Under the pieces are notes generated by a model. That model was not told the DNA's origin. It saw nothing but the letters and a program-made list of their open reading frames with translations, and ran no database searches. Below, piece after piece: positions 6,191 to 12,179 of a stretch of 12,179 nucleotides of DNA. Each line of letters starts with the position of its first letter. Positions within the stretch are counted from its first letter, which is position 1. A program made the position numbers and the translations under genes. This DNA is from Solirubrobacteraceae bacterium (lineage in GTDB: Bacteria > Actinomycetota > Thermoleophilia > Solirubrobacterales > Solirubrobacteraceae): positions 1 to 12,179 of the forward strand of contig JADGIB010000082.1 of assembly GCA_019683665.1 (NCBI GenBank), read 5' to 3'.

Positions 6191-6886
6191 GTGCTCGACG
6201 AGCGCTGGGCGCGCACGCCGCCCGCGCGGGCGGCCCGCGCCGCGATCCTGACGGGCGTCTTCGGCCCGATCCTGACCTACTACACGCGCCGCGAGCACGC
6301 CGGGCTCGAGCGGCTGGCCGGCGTCGAGGGGCCGGTCGTGTTCGCGGCCAGCCACGCCAGCCACATCGACACGCCGATCCTGCTGAAGGCGCTGCCCGCC
6401 CCGTGGCGGGGGCGGACGGTCGTCGCCGCGGCCGCCGACTACTTCTACGGGCGCCGGCCGCGCGCCGCGCTCGTGTCGCTGCTGTTCTGCACGGTCCCGA
6501 TGCGGCGCGAGGGCGGCGGCAGCACCGACCTCGCCCACGTCGACGGGCTCCTGCGCTCCGGCTGGAGCGTCCTGATGTACCCGCAGGGCACGCGCCGCAG
6601 CGACGGCGGCCCGGCCCGGCTGCGCAGCGGCGCCGCCGTGCTCGCCGCCCGCCACGGCGTGCCGATCGTGCCGGTCCACCTGGCCGGCACGCGCGACGCG
6701 ATGCCGCCCGGCCAGGTGTGGCCGCGGCGGCGGCTGTGGCAGCCGCGCCACCCGGTGCGGGTCACGTTCGGGGCGCCGATCGCCGTCGACGACCCCGGCC
6801 GCCGACGCGAGGCGATGGCGCGCGTCGAGGCGTTCTTCGCCGCCCAGGAGGGGCGGCGGGCCGGCGCGCCGCTCGCGCTCGCGTAG
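6191..6886 (+). CDS. PlsC-type 1-acyl-glycerol-3-phosphate (lysophospholipid) acyltransferase
   Basis: A membrane-associated acyltransferase that would transfer a fatty acyl chain from acyl-CoA or acyl-ACP to a glycerolipid precursor; 231 residues from the chosen start. Motif I is ASHASHID with catalytic H55 and D60 (H-x4-D). Motif III is MYPQGTRRSDG at about 129-139, where most family members have EGTR; the Glu is replaced by Gln. Motif IV is VPIVPVHLAGT at about 157-167. A hydrophobic segment near 18-31 may associate with the membrane. The start is uncertain: GTG at 6191 is preferred because the family's usual length begins about there, but GTGs at 6152 and 6155 are also in frame and no site has a clear Shine-Dalgarno. 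It is divergent from the alkyl-DHAP-synthase-like gene and 13 bases before the LysR gene, so likely cotranscribed with the latter. A role in acylating DHAP or alkyl-glycerol phosphate is plausible but inferred. Confidence 0.85.
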   Translation: MLDERWARTPPARAARAAILTGVFGPILTYYTRREHAGLERLAGVEGPVVFAASHASHIDTPILLKALPAPWRGRTVVAAAADYFYGRRPRAALVSLLFCTVPMRREGGGSTDLAHVDGLLRSGWSVLMYPQGTRRSDGGPARLRSGAAVLAARHGVPIVPVHLAGTRDAMPPGQVWPRRRLWQPRHPVRVTFGAPIAVDDPGRRREAMARVEAFFAAQEGRRAGAPLALA

Positions 6887-6899
6887 GCTCCTCGGCGGG

Positions 6900-7829
6900 A
6901 TGGATCTGACCCCGCTTCGCTGCTTCGCCGCCGTCGCCGAGCACGGCAGCGTCCACGCCGCGGCGCAGGACCTGCACCTGTCGCAGGCGAGCGTCTCGCG
7001 CCACGTCCAGCGCCTGGAGCGCGAGCTCGGCGCCGAGCTGTTCACGCGCCGCGACGGGCGGGCGCTCGAGCTGACCGACGCCGGCCGGCGCGTCCTCGCC
7101 GACGCCCACGAGCTGCTCGACGACGCGCAGCGGCGGTGGGCGTCGCTGCGCGAGCTCGCGCGCGGGGACGCCCCGCGCGTGACCGTCGGGGTCGGGACGC
7201 TCGCGTCGCTGTCGGAGTGGTTCGGCGCGCTCATGCACGACTTCCGCGCCGCCCATCCCGACGTCCGCCTCGCGACGGTCGAGAGCTACGACTTCGCCGC
7301 GACGCAGCGGGGGATCGCGCGCGGGGAGGTCGACGTCGGCGTCAACGGCGTCGCCGTCGGCGCGCCGCCGCCGGAGCTCGAGGTGCGGCCGTTCGCGCCG
7401 CTGGAGCCGCGGCTCGTCGTCGCCCCCGGCCACCGGCTCGCGCGCCGCGGGCGGATCGCGCTCGAGGACGTCGCCGGGGCGCCGTTCGCGTTCCTCGACG
7501 GGTCGGAGTCGATGCAGCGGTTCGAGGCGGCTTGCGCGGCGGCCGGCGTCGAGCCGAACGTCGTGCAGCGCTGCGACCAGGTGCTGACGCTCGCCCACCT
7601 CGTCGGCAGCGGCGACGTCGTCACCGCCGTCTACGCGGCGGGCCGCCACGACCTGCCCGGCCCGCCCGGCCACGCGCTCGTCATGATCGACCTCGACCTC
7701 CCCGGGCCCGTGTTCGAGCTCGCCGTCATGTGGGCGCGCGGCCGCCGCCTCGACCCGGCCGCGCAGGCGTTCGCCGACCACGCGGTCGCCGTCCTCTGCG
7801 AGGGCGGGACAGCGGCGTTCCAGAACTGA
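6900..7829 (+). CDS. LysR-family transcriptional regulator
   Basis: A 309-residue LysR-type transcription factor. Residues 1-60 are the winged helix-turn-helix (MDLTPLRCFAAVAEHGSVHA, then SQASVSRHVQRLERELGAEL), followed by ELTDAGRRVL and the linker helix (about 62-90). Residues 92-300 form the effector-binding domain of two Rossmann-like halves (VTVGVGTLASLSEW, GEVDVGVNGV, LVVAPGHRLA). The length matches the family. The ATG at 6900 begins the conserved N-terminus and lies 13 bases after the acyltransferase stop, with only a weak GGCGGG ahead, so translational coupling is likely. Regulators of this family often control a divergent neighbour; here the nearest divergent promoter is the one shared by the acyltransferase and the alkyl-DHAP-synthase-like gene. 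The effector is unknown. Confidence 0.93.
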   Translation: MDLTPLRCFAAVAEHGSVHAAAQDLHLSQASVSRHVQRLERELGAELFTRRDGRALELTDAGRRVLADAHELLDDAQRRWASLRELARGDAPRVTVGVGTLASLSEWFGALMHDFRAAHPDVRLATVESYDFAATQRGIARGEVDVGVNGVAVGAPPPELEVRPFAPLEPRLVVAPGHRLARRGRIALEDVAGAPFAFLDGSESMQRFEAACAAAGVEPNVVQRCDQVLTLAHLVGSGDVVTAVYAAGRHDLPGPPGHALVMIDLDLPGPVFELAVMWARGRRLDPAAQAFADHAVAVLCEGGTAAFQN

Positions 7830-7889
7830 AACGCCGCCTGGCAGATCGCCATTGCCGGGGCGGCCGGGCGGTGGTGCCATGAAGACACC

Positions 7890-8171
7890 ATGAGCCTCGC
7901 AACCGTCGTCATCGCCCTGATCTGCGCCGTCCCGATCGTCCTCCTCGTCGTCGACGTCGCGCGCGGCCGCTCGCGGCGTCCCGGCCCGCAGCGGCGGACG
8001 CCGAGGCGCCCCGCCCGTCCCGAGATGAGCCGGGCCGCCGACGCGCCCGCCGACGCGACGGGCGTCCCCCCGATCCACCGGCCGGCGGCCGCCGCCCGGC
8101 CGCGGCCGCCGAAGCCGTCGCGGTCGCCGCGGCCGCCGGTCAGCCCGTACGTCCTGCTACGAGCGCGCTGA
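7890..8171 (+). CDS. Small single-helix membrane protein with basic Pro/Arg-rich tail
   Basis: A 93-residue protein not matched to any family I recognise. Residues 3-22 (LATVVIALICAVPIVLLVVD) form one hydrophobic helix at the very N-terminus. The rest is a strongly basic, proline- and arginine-rich disordered tail, expected to stay in the cytoplasm by the positive-inside rule. Third codon positions are almost all G or C, as in the neighbouring real genes, which supports coding. The start is ATG 7890; a four-codon frame at 7879 (MKTP) ends in ATGA overlapping this start and could couple translation. It follows the LysR gene by 60 bases and its last 32 bases overlap the 3' end of the convergent ArsR gene. 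It might be a small envelope or nucleoid-tethering protein; function unknown. Confidence 0.55.
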   Translation: MSLATVVIALICAVPIVLLVVDVARGRSRRPGPQRRTPRRPARPEMSRAADAPADATGVPPIHRPAAAARPRPPKPSRSPRPPVSPYVLLRAR

Positions 8172-8484
8172 GCTCGTCCAGCTGGGCCTGGAGGCTGCCG
8201 CACACCTGCTCGCACAGCGCATACACCGAGGGGTCGGCGACCGAGTACAGCGAGCTGGTCCCGACCTTGCGGCGCGACACCAGGCCCGCGTTCAGCAGCA
8301 CGCCGAGGTGCTTGGAGACGTTCTGCTGGCTCGTCCCCAGCGCCTCGGTGAGCTGCTGGACCGACCGCTCCCCGTCGCGCAGCGCGTCGAGCAGCCGCAG
8401 CCGGGTCGGGTCGCCGATCACGCGCAGGCGGGCGGCGATGAGCTCGGCGAGCTCGGCGGGGATCGGACGCGGCAGCCTGGGCAT
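8140..8484 (-). CDS. ArsR-family winged-helix transcriptional regulator
   Basis: A 114-residue DNA-binding repressor of the ArsR/SmtB class, normally a dimer that leaves DNA on sensing a metal, thiol or small molecule. Residues 13-85 form the winged helix: IAARLRVIGDPTRLRLLDAL, then the recognition region TSQQNVSKHLGVLLNAGLVS, then the wing (RRKVGTSSLYSV). The classic metal site ELCVCDL is absent from helix 3. Instead the C-terminal dimerisation helix carries C91 and C95 (LCEQVC), which could bind a metal or form a redox pair. The start at ATG 8484 has GGAGG four bases upstream, a strong ribosome site. The gene lies downstream of the liv operon on the same strand but beyond a long hairpin and the G/C-only tract, so it probably has its own promoter. 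It overlaps the convergent small membrane-protein gene by 32 bases. Confidence 0.92.
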   Translation of the reverse strand: MPRLPRPIPAELAELIAARLRVIGDPTRLRLLDALRDGERSVQQLTEALGTSQQNVSKHLGVLLNAGLVSRRKVGTSSLYSVADPSVYALCEQVCGSLQAQLDELSALVAGRTG

Positions 8485-8513
8485 CTCCCCTCCAGTGTGA
8501 CGGGTCGCCGCGA

Positions 8514-8620
8514 CGGCGGCGCCCCCCCCCCCCCCCCCCCGGGGGCGGGGGGGGGGGGCGCGGGGGCGCCCCCCGGCGCGCGGCCGGGGGCGCGGGGCGG
8601 GCGGCGCCCGCCGCCCCGCG
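8514..8620. repeat. 107-base stretch of only G and C with long homopolymers
   Basis: No A or T occurs in these 107 bases. They include 19 consecutive C (8522-8540), directly followed by five G, one C and twelve G (8547-8558), so the C run and G runs could fold on each other. The tract lies between the ArsR start and the end of the livF-like gene and holds no supported gene. Its right end merges into the terminator hairpin at 8601-8646. It may be a real low-complexity intergenic element or a base-calling or assembly artefact. Confidence 0.8.
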
Positions 8621-8646
8621 ACAGCGGGACGGCGGGCGGGCGCCGC
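8601..8646 (-). terminator. Long terminator hairpin at the end of the liv operon
   Basis: Outer 12-bp perfect arms GCGGCGCCCGCC (8601-8612) and GGCGGGCGCCGC (8635-8646) enclose an inner 5-bp stem, CCCGC (8615-8619) and GCGGG (8624-8628), closed by a GACA loop, with a few unpaired bases on one side. The hairpin begins within the stop codon of the last operon gene, on the minus strand. There is no U tract. Position and stem length make it a good terminator or 3'-end stabiliser. Confidence 0.6.
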
Positions 8647-9368
8647 TAGGCCGCGTTGCCGGCCTGCAGGTACGACGAGTGCAGCAGCTCCGGGTGCTCG
8701 CGCAGCTCGCTCGCGGCCCCCGAGAAGTGGATGCGGCCGCGGTCCATGACGTAGGCGTCCTCGGCCACGCCGAGCGCCACGTGCGCGAACTGCTCGATGA
8801 GGAGCACCCCGACGCCGCTCTCGGCGACGGTGCGCAGCGTCGGCACCAGCCGCTTGACGACGACCGGCGCCAGGCCGAGCGACAGCTCGTCGACGAGCAG
8901 CCACTTCGGCCGCGACACGAGCGCCTGGGCGAGGACGAGCATCTGCTGCTCGCCGCCCGACAGCGACCCGGCGAGCGCGTCCAGGCGCTTCTCCAGCTCC
9001 GGGAAGAGCTCGAGCGCGTGGGCGCGGCCCGCGCGGGCGTCCTCGCGCGAGAGCGCGTAGCAGGCGACCTCGAGGTTGTCGGCGACGGTCAGGCCGCGCA
9101 GCATCCGCCGGCCCTCGGGGACGATCGCCACGCCGGCGGCGCGGATCCTCTCCGGCCGCTTGCCGTGGAGGTCGACCCCGTCGGCCAGCACCTTGCCCTT
9201 CGACGGCAGGACGCCGCCGACCGCGAGCACGAGGCTCGACTTGCCGGCGCCGTTGGGGCCCAGCAGGGCGGTCACCTTGCCCGGCGGGATGTCGATCGTC
9301 ACGTCGCGGACCACCGGGCCCGCGCCGCGCGACACCGTCATCCCCTCGAGCCGCAGCGTGCCGCTCAT
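8646..9368 (-). CDS. livF: Branched-chain amino acid-type ABC transporter ATP-binding protein LivF
   Basis: A 240-residue ATPase that pairs with the LivG-type subunit to power import through the LivH/LivM-type permeases on the cytoplasmic membrane face. Walker A is GPNGAGKS (37-44), the Q-loop region is IVPEGRRM (82-89), the signature is LSGGE (136-140), Walker B is WLLVDE (156-161) followed by LSLGLAP, and the switch position is IEQF, with Gln where most ABC ATPases have His. The VPEGR and EQ features are usual for LivF proteins, which separates it from the LivG-type neighbour. After Walker B the usual Pro of DEP is Leu. The ATG at 9368 overlaps the livG stop as ATGA, so translation is coupled. 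It is the last gene of the operon. The solute may be branched-chain amino acids, urea, amides or aromatic acids; it cannot be told from the ATPase. Confidence 0.92.
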   Translation of the reverse strand: MSGTLRLEGMTVSRGAGPVVRDVTIDIPPGKVTALLGPNGAGKSSLVLAVGGVLPSKGKVLADGVDLHGKRPERIRAAGVAIVPEGRRMLRGLTVADNLEVACYALSREDARAGRAHALELFPELEKRLDALAGSLSGGEQQMLVLAQALVSRPKWLLVDELSLGLAPVVVKRLVPTLRTVAESGVGVLLIEQFAHVALGVAEDAYVMDRGRIHFSGAASELREHPELLHSSYLQAGNAA

Positions 9369-10087
9369 GCCGGTTCCTCCGTCCCCAGGTAGGCCTTGAT
9401 CACCTGCTCGTCGCGGAGCACCTCGTCGGTCGGCCCGGACGCGATGAGCTTGCCGAAGTCGAGCACGGCGGTCGTCTCGCAGCACGCGCCCACGAGCGTC
9501 ATGTCGTGCTCGACGAGGATGACCTGCGCGCCCGTCGCCTCCGGGATGCGGCGGATGACCTGACCGAGGTGCTCGGTCTCCTCGTCGGGCAGGCCGGCGG
9601 CCGGCTCGTCGAGGAGCACGAGCCGGGGCTTGCCGACGACCGCGCGCGCCACCTCGACGAGGCGGCGGTCGCGGGCGGGCAGCGTCCCGACCTTCGTGTC
9701 CGGGTCGACGTCGATGCCGACGAACTCGATCGCCTCGATCGCCGCCTCCCGGCGCGCGGCCGCGTTGCCGCTGCCGGGCACGTGCTCGAGCATCATCGCG
9801 ACGTTGTCGACGACCGACAGCTCCTCGATCGCCTGCTCGGTCTGGAACGTGCGGCGCAGGCCCCAGCGCGCCCGCCGGAAGTGCGCGAGCGCGAGGAGGT
9901 CCTCGCCGAACGCCTTCACCGAGCCCGCGACGGGCGCGACGAAGCCGGACAGGACGTTGAAGAACGTCGTCTTGCCGGCCCCGTTGGGCCCGATCAGGCC
10001 GCACGTCCCCGCCTCGAAGCGGACGGTGACGCCGTCGAGCGGGACCACGCCGCCGAAGCGGACGGTCAGGCCCTCGATCTCCATCAT
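9365..10087 (-). CDS. livG: Branched-chain amino acid-type ABC transporter ATP-binding protein LivG
   Basis: A 240-residue ABC ATPase, the second nucleotide-binding subunit of the transporter. Walker A is GPNGAGKT (33-40), the Q-loop glutamine is in RRTFQTEQ (Q82), Walker B is LVLLDE (156-161) followed by PAAGLPDEE, and the H-loop is VEHDM (H194). The RTFQ segment, the long helical insert (about 98-135) and the GLPDEE segment mark the LivG subtype. The ABC signature is degenerate: TLPARDRRLVEVARA (135-149) stands where LSxGQ would be, so this half-site may bind ATP but be less active. The start overlaps the livM stop in ATGATG; the first ATG at 10087 gives the ATGA coupling, and the ATG at 10084 is an alternative. 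Confidence 0.92.
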   Translation of the reverse strand: MMEIEGLTVRFGGVVPLDGVTVRFEAGTCGLIGPNGAGKTTFFNVLSGFVAPVAGSVKAFGEDLLALAHFRRARWGLRRTFQTEQAIEELSVVDNVAMMLEHVPGSGNAAARREAAIEAIEFVGIDVDPDTKVGTLPARDRRLVEVARAVVGKPRLVLLDEPAAGLPDEETEHLGQVIRRIPEATGAQVILVEHDMTLVGACCETTAVLDFGKLIASGPTDEVLRDEQVIKAYLGTEEPA

Positions 10088-11175
10088 GCCGCTGCCCTCC
10101 CGTCATCCGGCGGGGAACTGCCTCGCCGGGCCAATCGCATGATCAGCCGCCCGAGGTTCCTCATGTCGCGCGGGAACTGCTGGGCGAGCCCGCCCGGCGC
10201 GGTCAGCAGCACCTGGATGATGCCGACGCCGAACAGGATCGTCAGCAGGTCCGCCGGCAGGCCCCAGTCGTCGAGGAGCGCCGGCAGCAGCGAGTAGAAC
10301 GCGCCCGCGATGACCGCCCCCCACAGGCTGTAGATGCCGCCCATGAGGACGACGGCCAGCAGGACGATCGACTTGTCCGTGGGGAACGAGATCGCGTACA
10401 GGCGGCCGACGTCGGAGGCCATCAGGCCGCCGGCGACGCCGGTCATGAACGACGCGAGCGCGAACGCCCACAGCTTGTAGAGCGTGATGTTCACGCCCGC
10501 CGCGAGCGCGGCCGGCTCGCTCTGGCGGATCGCCGCCCACGCGTGCCCGGGCTTGCCGCGCACGTGCCAGAGCGCGATCAGGAACATGACCAGGCAGACG
10601 ATGACCGTGTAGCGGAAGAACGCCGGGTCGCTCATCGCGATCGCCGGGCGCCGCACGGCCGCGCTCGAGTTCGGGTCGTTGCCCAGGAACCCGGGGCCGC
10701 CGTTGGGGAACTGCATCGTCCGCAGCGCGATCGTGATCGCGCCGGCCAGCATGAGCGTGATCAGCGCCAGGTACAGGCCGCTGAGCCGCAGCGCCGGCAG
10801 GCCGACGAGCGTGCCGAGGATCATCGTGATCAGCCCGGTCAGGACGAGCACGATCGGGTACGGCAGGCTCGTCGAGAACGAGAGCTTCGAGAAGATCCAG
10901 GCGCCCATCGCCAGGACGGCGATCTGGCCCAGGGACACGAGCCCGACCCGCCCCATGAGCAGGTTGAGGCCGAGCGCGGTCACCGAGATGTAGGCCACGG
11001 CGGTGAGGACCGTGACCCAGTAGACGCTGAGGATCGCCGGCAGGATCGCGAGCGAGACGACGAGCAGGATCGCGATCGCGATCAGCCCGCGGATCTCGTT
11101 CGGCTGCAGGCGCCGGCCGCCGGAGCGCAGCTTCGACGGCGCGGCGGGGGCGGGGGTGGTTCCGACGGCTCCCAT
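10084..11175 (-). CDS. livM: Branched-chain amino acid-type ABC transporter permease LivM
   Basis: A 363-residue inner-membrane permease of the LivM type that forms the translocation channel with the LivH subunit. After a hydrophilic N-terminal extension (1-28) come about eight to ten helices. Landmarks are YISVTALGLNLLMGRVGLVSLGQ split around residues 62-84, VGLPALRLSGLYLALIT (124-140), and the cytoplasmic ATPase-coupling loop GHAWAAIRQSEPAALAAGVN (210-229), followed by KLWAFALASFMTGVAGGL. The C-terminus is a basic cytoplasmic tail. The ATG at 11175 directly abuts the livH stop codon with no spacer, and the gene ends overlapping livG by four bases. Confidence 0.93.
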   Translation of the reverse strand: MGAVGTTPAPAAPSKLRSGGRRLQPNEIRGLIAIAILLVVSLAILPAILSVYWVTVLTAVAYISVTALGLNLLMGRVGLVSLGQIAVLAMGAWIFSKLSFSTSLPYPIVLVLTGLITMILGTLVGLPALRLSGLYLALITLMLAGAITIALRTMQFPNGGPGFLGNDPNSSAAVRRPAIAMSDPAFFRYTVIVCLVMFLIALWHVRGKPGHAWAAIRQSEPAALAAGVNITLYKLWAFALASFMTGVAGGLMASDVGRLYAISFPTDKSIVLLAVVLMGGIYSLWGAVIAGAFYSLLPALLDDWGLPADLLTILFGVGIIQVLLTAPGGLAQQFPRDMRNLGRLIMRLARRGSSPPDDGRAAA

Positions 11176-12063
11176 CTACCTCGCCCCCCTCGCGGTGGCC
11201 AGCGTCCCGTGGCGCGACAGGAACAGCAGCGCGATCGTCGCGATGATGAACGGCGCCATGTCGCGGTACTGCGAGATCGACAGGATCGGCGTCGCCAGCG
11301 CGGTGACGAGGCCGATGAACATGCCGGCCGCGAGCGTCACCCACAGCGACTGCAGGCGGGCGATCAGCGCCGCCGCGACCGACGAGATGACGAGGAACGT
11401 CAGCGTGGCCGCGTCGAGGCCGACGAGGTTGCTGAACAGCAGGCCGGCGATCCCCGACAGGATGCCGGAGCCGAACCAGGCCGCCGCCTCCACGCGCCGC
11501 ACCGGCACGCCGAGCGTGGCGGTGATCTCGCGGTCGTCGGCGAGCGCCCGCATGCCGGTCCCGAGCTTCGTGTAGCGCAGGAACGCGGCCGTGACGGCGG
11601 TCACGCCGACGCCGAGGGCCAGGCCGATGACCTGGGTCCAGTTCACGAGGACCTCGCCGATGTGGAAGCCCTCCTTCGTGGTCGGCAGGACCATCGAGCG
11701 CGCCTTGTCGCTCCAGATCCAGGACATGGCGCCGAGCAGGATCAGCGCCAGGCCGAGGGTCGCGACCGCCTTCACCAAGGGGTCGCGGCCGGACAGCGGC
11801 GGCCCGAACGCCATCCCGTAGGCGAGCGTCACGACGCCGCCGAACAGGATGCACACGAGGTAGGAGATCCCCTCGGGCCAGCCGTGGTCGTTGATGAGCG
11901 CCCACGCGATGAACGCGCCCATGGCGCCGACGGCGCCGTAGGCGAGGTTCAGCACGCCCGTGGCGCGGTACAGGACCACCATCCCGACGCCAGACAGGGA
12001 GTACACCCCGCCGAGCGCCAGGCCGGTCACGATGAACGGCCGGAAGTCCTCCCAGCTAGGCAT
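11176..12063 (-). CDS. livH: Branched-chain amino acid-type ABC transporter permease LivH
   Basis: A 295-residue inner-membrane permease, partner of the LivM-type subunit. About eight helices; landmarks are TGLALGGVYSLSGVGMVVLY (13-32), GVLNLAYGAVGAMGAF (36-51), and the coupling loop GTGMRALADDREITATLGV (168-186), followed by AWFGSGILSGIAGLLFS. The start is ATG 12063, preceded by a purine-rich GAGAGGG at a workable distance. It is the first gene of the visible operon, order H-M-G-F. The periplasmic binding protein that normally completes such a system is not in the window; it may lie beyond the right edge or elsewhere in the genome. Confidence 0.93.
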   Translation of the reverse strand: MPSWEDFRPFIVTGLALGGVYSLSGVGMVVLYRATGVLNLAYGAVGAMGAFIAWALINDHGWPEGISYLVCILFGGVVTLAYGMAFGPPLSGRDPLVKAVATLGLALILLGAMSWIWSDKARSMVLPTTKEGFHIGEVLVNWTQVIGLALGVGVTAVTAAFLRYTKLGTGMRALADDREITATLGVPVRRVEAAAWFGSGILSGIAGLLFSNLVGLDAATLTFLVISSVAAALIARLQSLWVTLAAGMFIGLVTALATPILSISQYRDMAPFIIATIALLFLSRHGTLATARGAR

Positions 12064-12065
12064 GG

Positions 12066-12179
12066 CTACCCGACCCTCTCTTCCTGCTCGATCGCCGAGA
12101 CGTCGTCACGACCGCGTCCGGCCCCGGGCCAGAGGCCCCCGGCCGGCGCGAAGGACGCCCCCCCGGCCGGGCTCGTATA
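12066..12179 (-). other. Upstream region of livH with a possible 3' end of another gene
   Basis: One minus-strand frame is open from the window edge to a TAG two bases before the livH start, giving 37 residues ending SAIEQEERVG, with about 86 percent G or C at third positions. Such tight spacing would match the rest of the operon, so this could be the tail of a preceding operon gene. The translation is Gly/Pro/Ala-rich and matches nothing I recognise, and chance open frames are common here. The same DNA contains two copies of CCGGCCGG that could form a hairpin, so it may instead be a terminator plus promoter leader. Confidence 0.25.

Noticed and set aside
6762..8078. A 438-codon minus-strand open frame opposite the LysR gene
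   Set aside because: The plus strand encodes a clear LysR protein with all expected motifs; the reverse frame is compositional.
8485..8904. N-terminal extension of the ArsR protein running through the G/C-only tract and the end of livF
   Set aside because: The extension is low-complexity Arg/Gly/Ala, and the ATG at 8484 has a strong GGAGG site and gives the usual ArsR length.
1..12179. Mobile elements, CRISPR arrays, tRNA or rRNA genes
   Set aside because: I saw no transposase or integrase motifs, no regularly spaced direct repeats, and no tRNA- or rRNA-like segments; composition is even across the genes.

Overview
The window is extremely GC-rich, with GC-saturated third codon positions and long chance open frames in every reading frame. 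The mix of genes (an actinobacterial-style O-antigen-ligase-like polymerase with a TPR tail, an LPXTG-type anchored protein, an alkyl-DHAP-synthase-like flavoprotein, and a branched-chain-amino-acid-type ABC transporter) fits a high-GC actinobacterium. My best guess is the Thermoleophilia/Solirubrobacterales. That placement is inference from gene content and composition; there is no rRNA here to confirm it.

Layout. (1) 1-3706, all minus strand: an envelope block. A GTG-started O-antigen ligase/polymerase-like membrane protein lies upstream of a small stalk-like protein with an LPHTG sorting signal, followed by a secreted CE4 polysaccharide deacetylase that runs off the left edge. (2) 3799-4290, minus: a single-domain receiver-like protein that has lost most phosphorylation-site residues and has no output domain. 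(3) 4408-6054, minus: an alkyl-DHAP-synthase-family flavoenzyme. It is divergent across a 136-base spacer from (4) a plus-strand PlsC-type acyltransferase (6191-6886), a LysR-type regulator (6900-7829) and a small one-helix membrane protein (7890-8171). (5) 8140-12063, minus: an ArsR-family regulator, a spacer holding a 107-base stretch made only of G and C, and a tightly packed livH-livM-livG-livF transporter operon. The operon's binding protein must be elsewhere, perhaps just beyond the right edge.

How the parts work together. The first block probably builds or modifies surface glycans and displays a sortase-anchored stalk. The flavoenzyme/acyltransferase pair suggests glycerolipid, possibly ether-lipid, synthesis, perhaps under the neighbouring LysR protein; a TTCACC-N6-GGTGAA inverted repeat in the shared spacer is a candidate operator. 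The liv operon is an amino-acid or related hydrophobic-solute importer. I saw no tRNA, rRNA, CRISPR array, insertion sequence or prophage. No clearly novel multi-gene system is visible. The best leads are the degenerate stand-alone receiver, the ether-lipid-like divergent pair with its operator candidate, and the anomalous G/C-only tract, which may be an assembly artefact.
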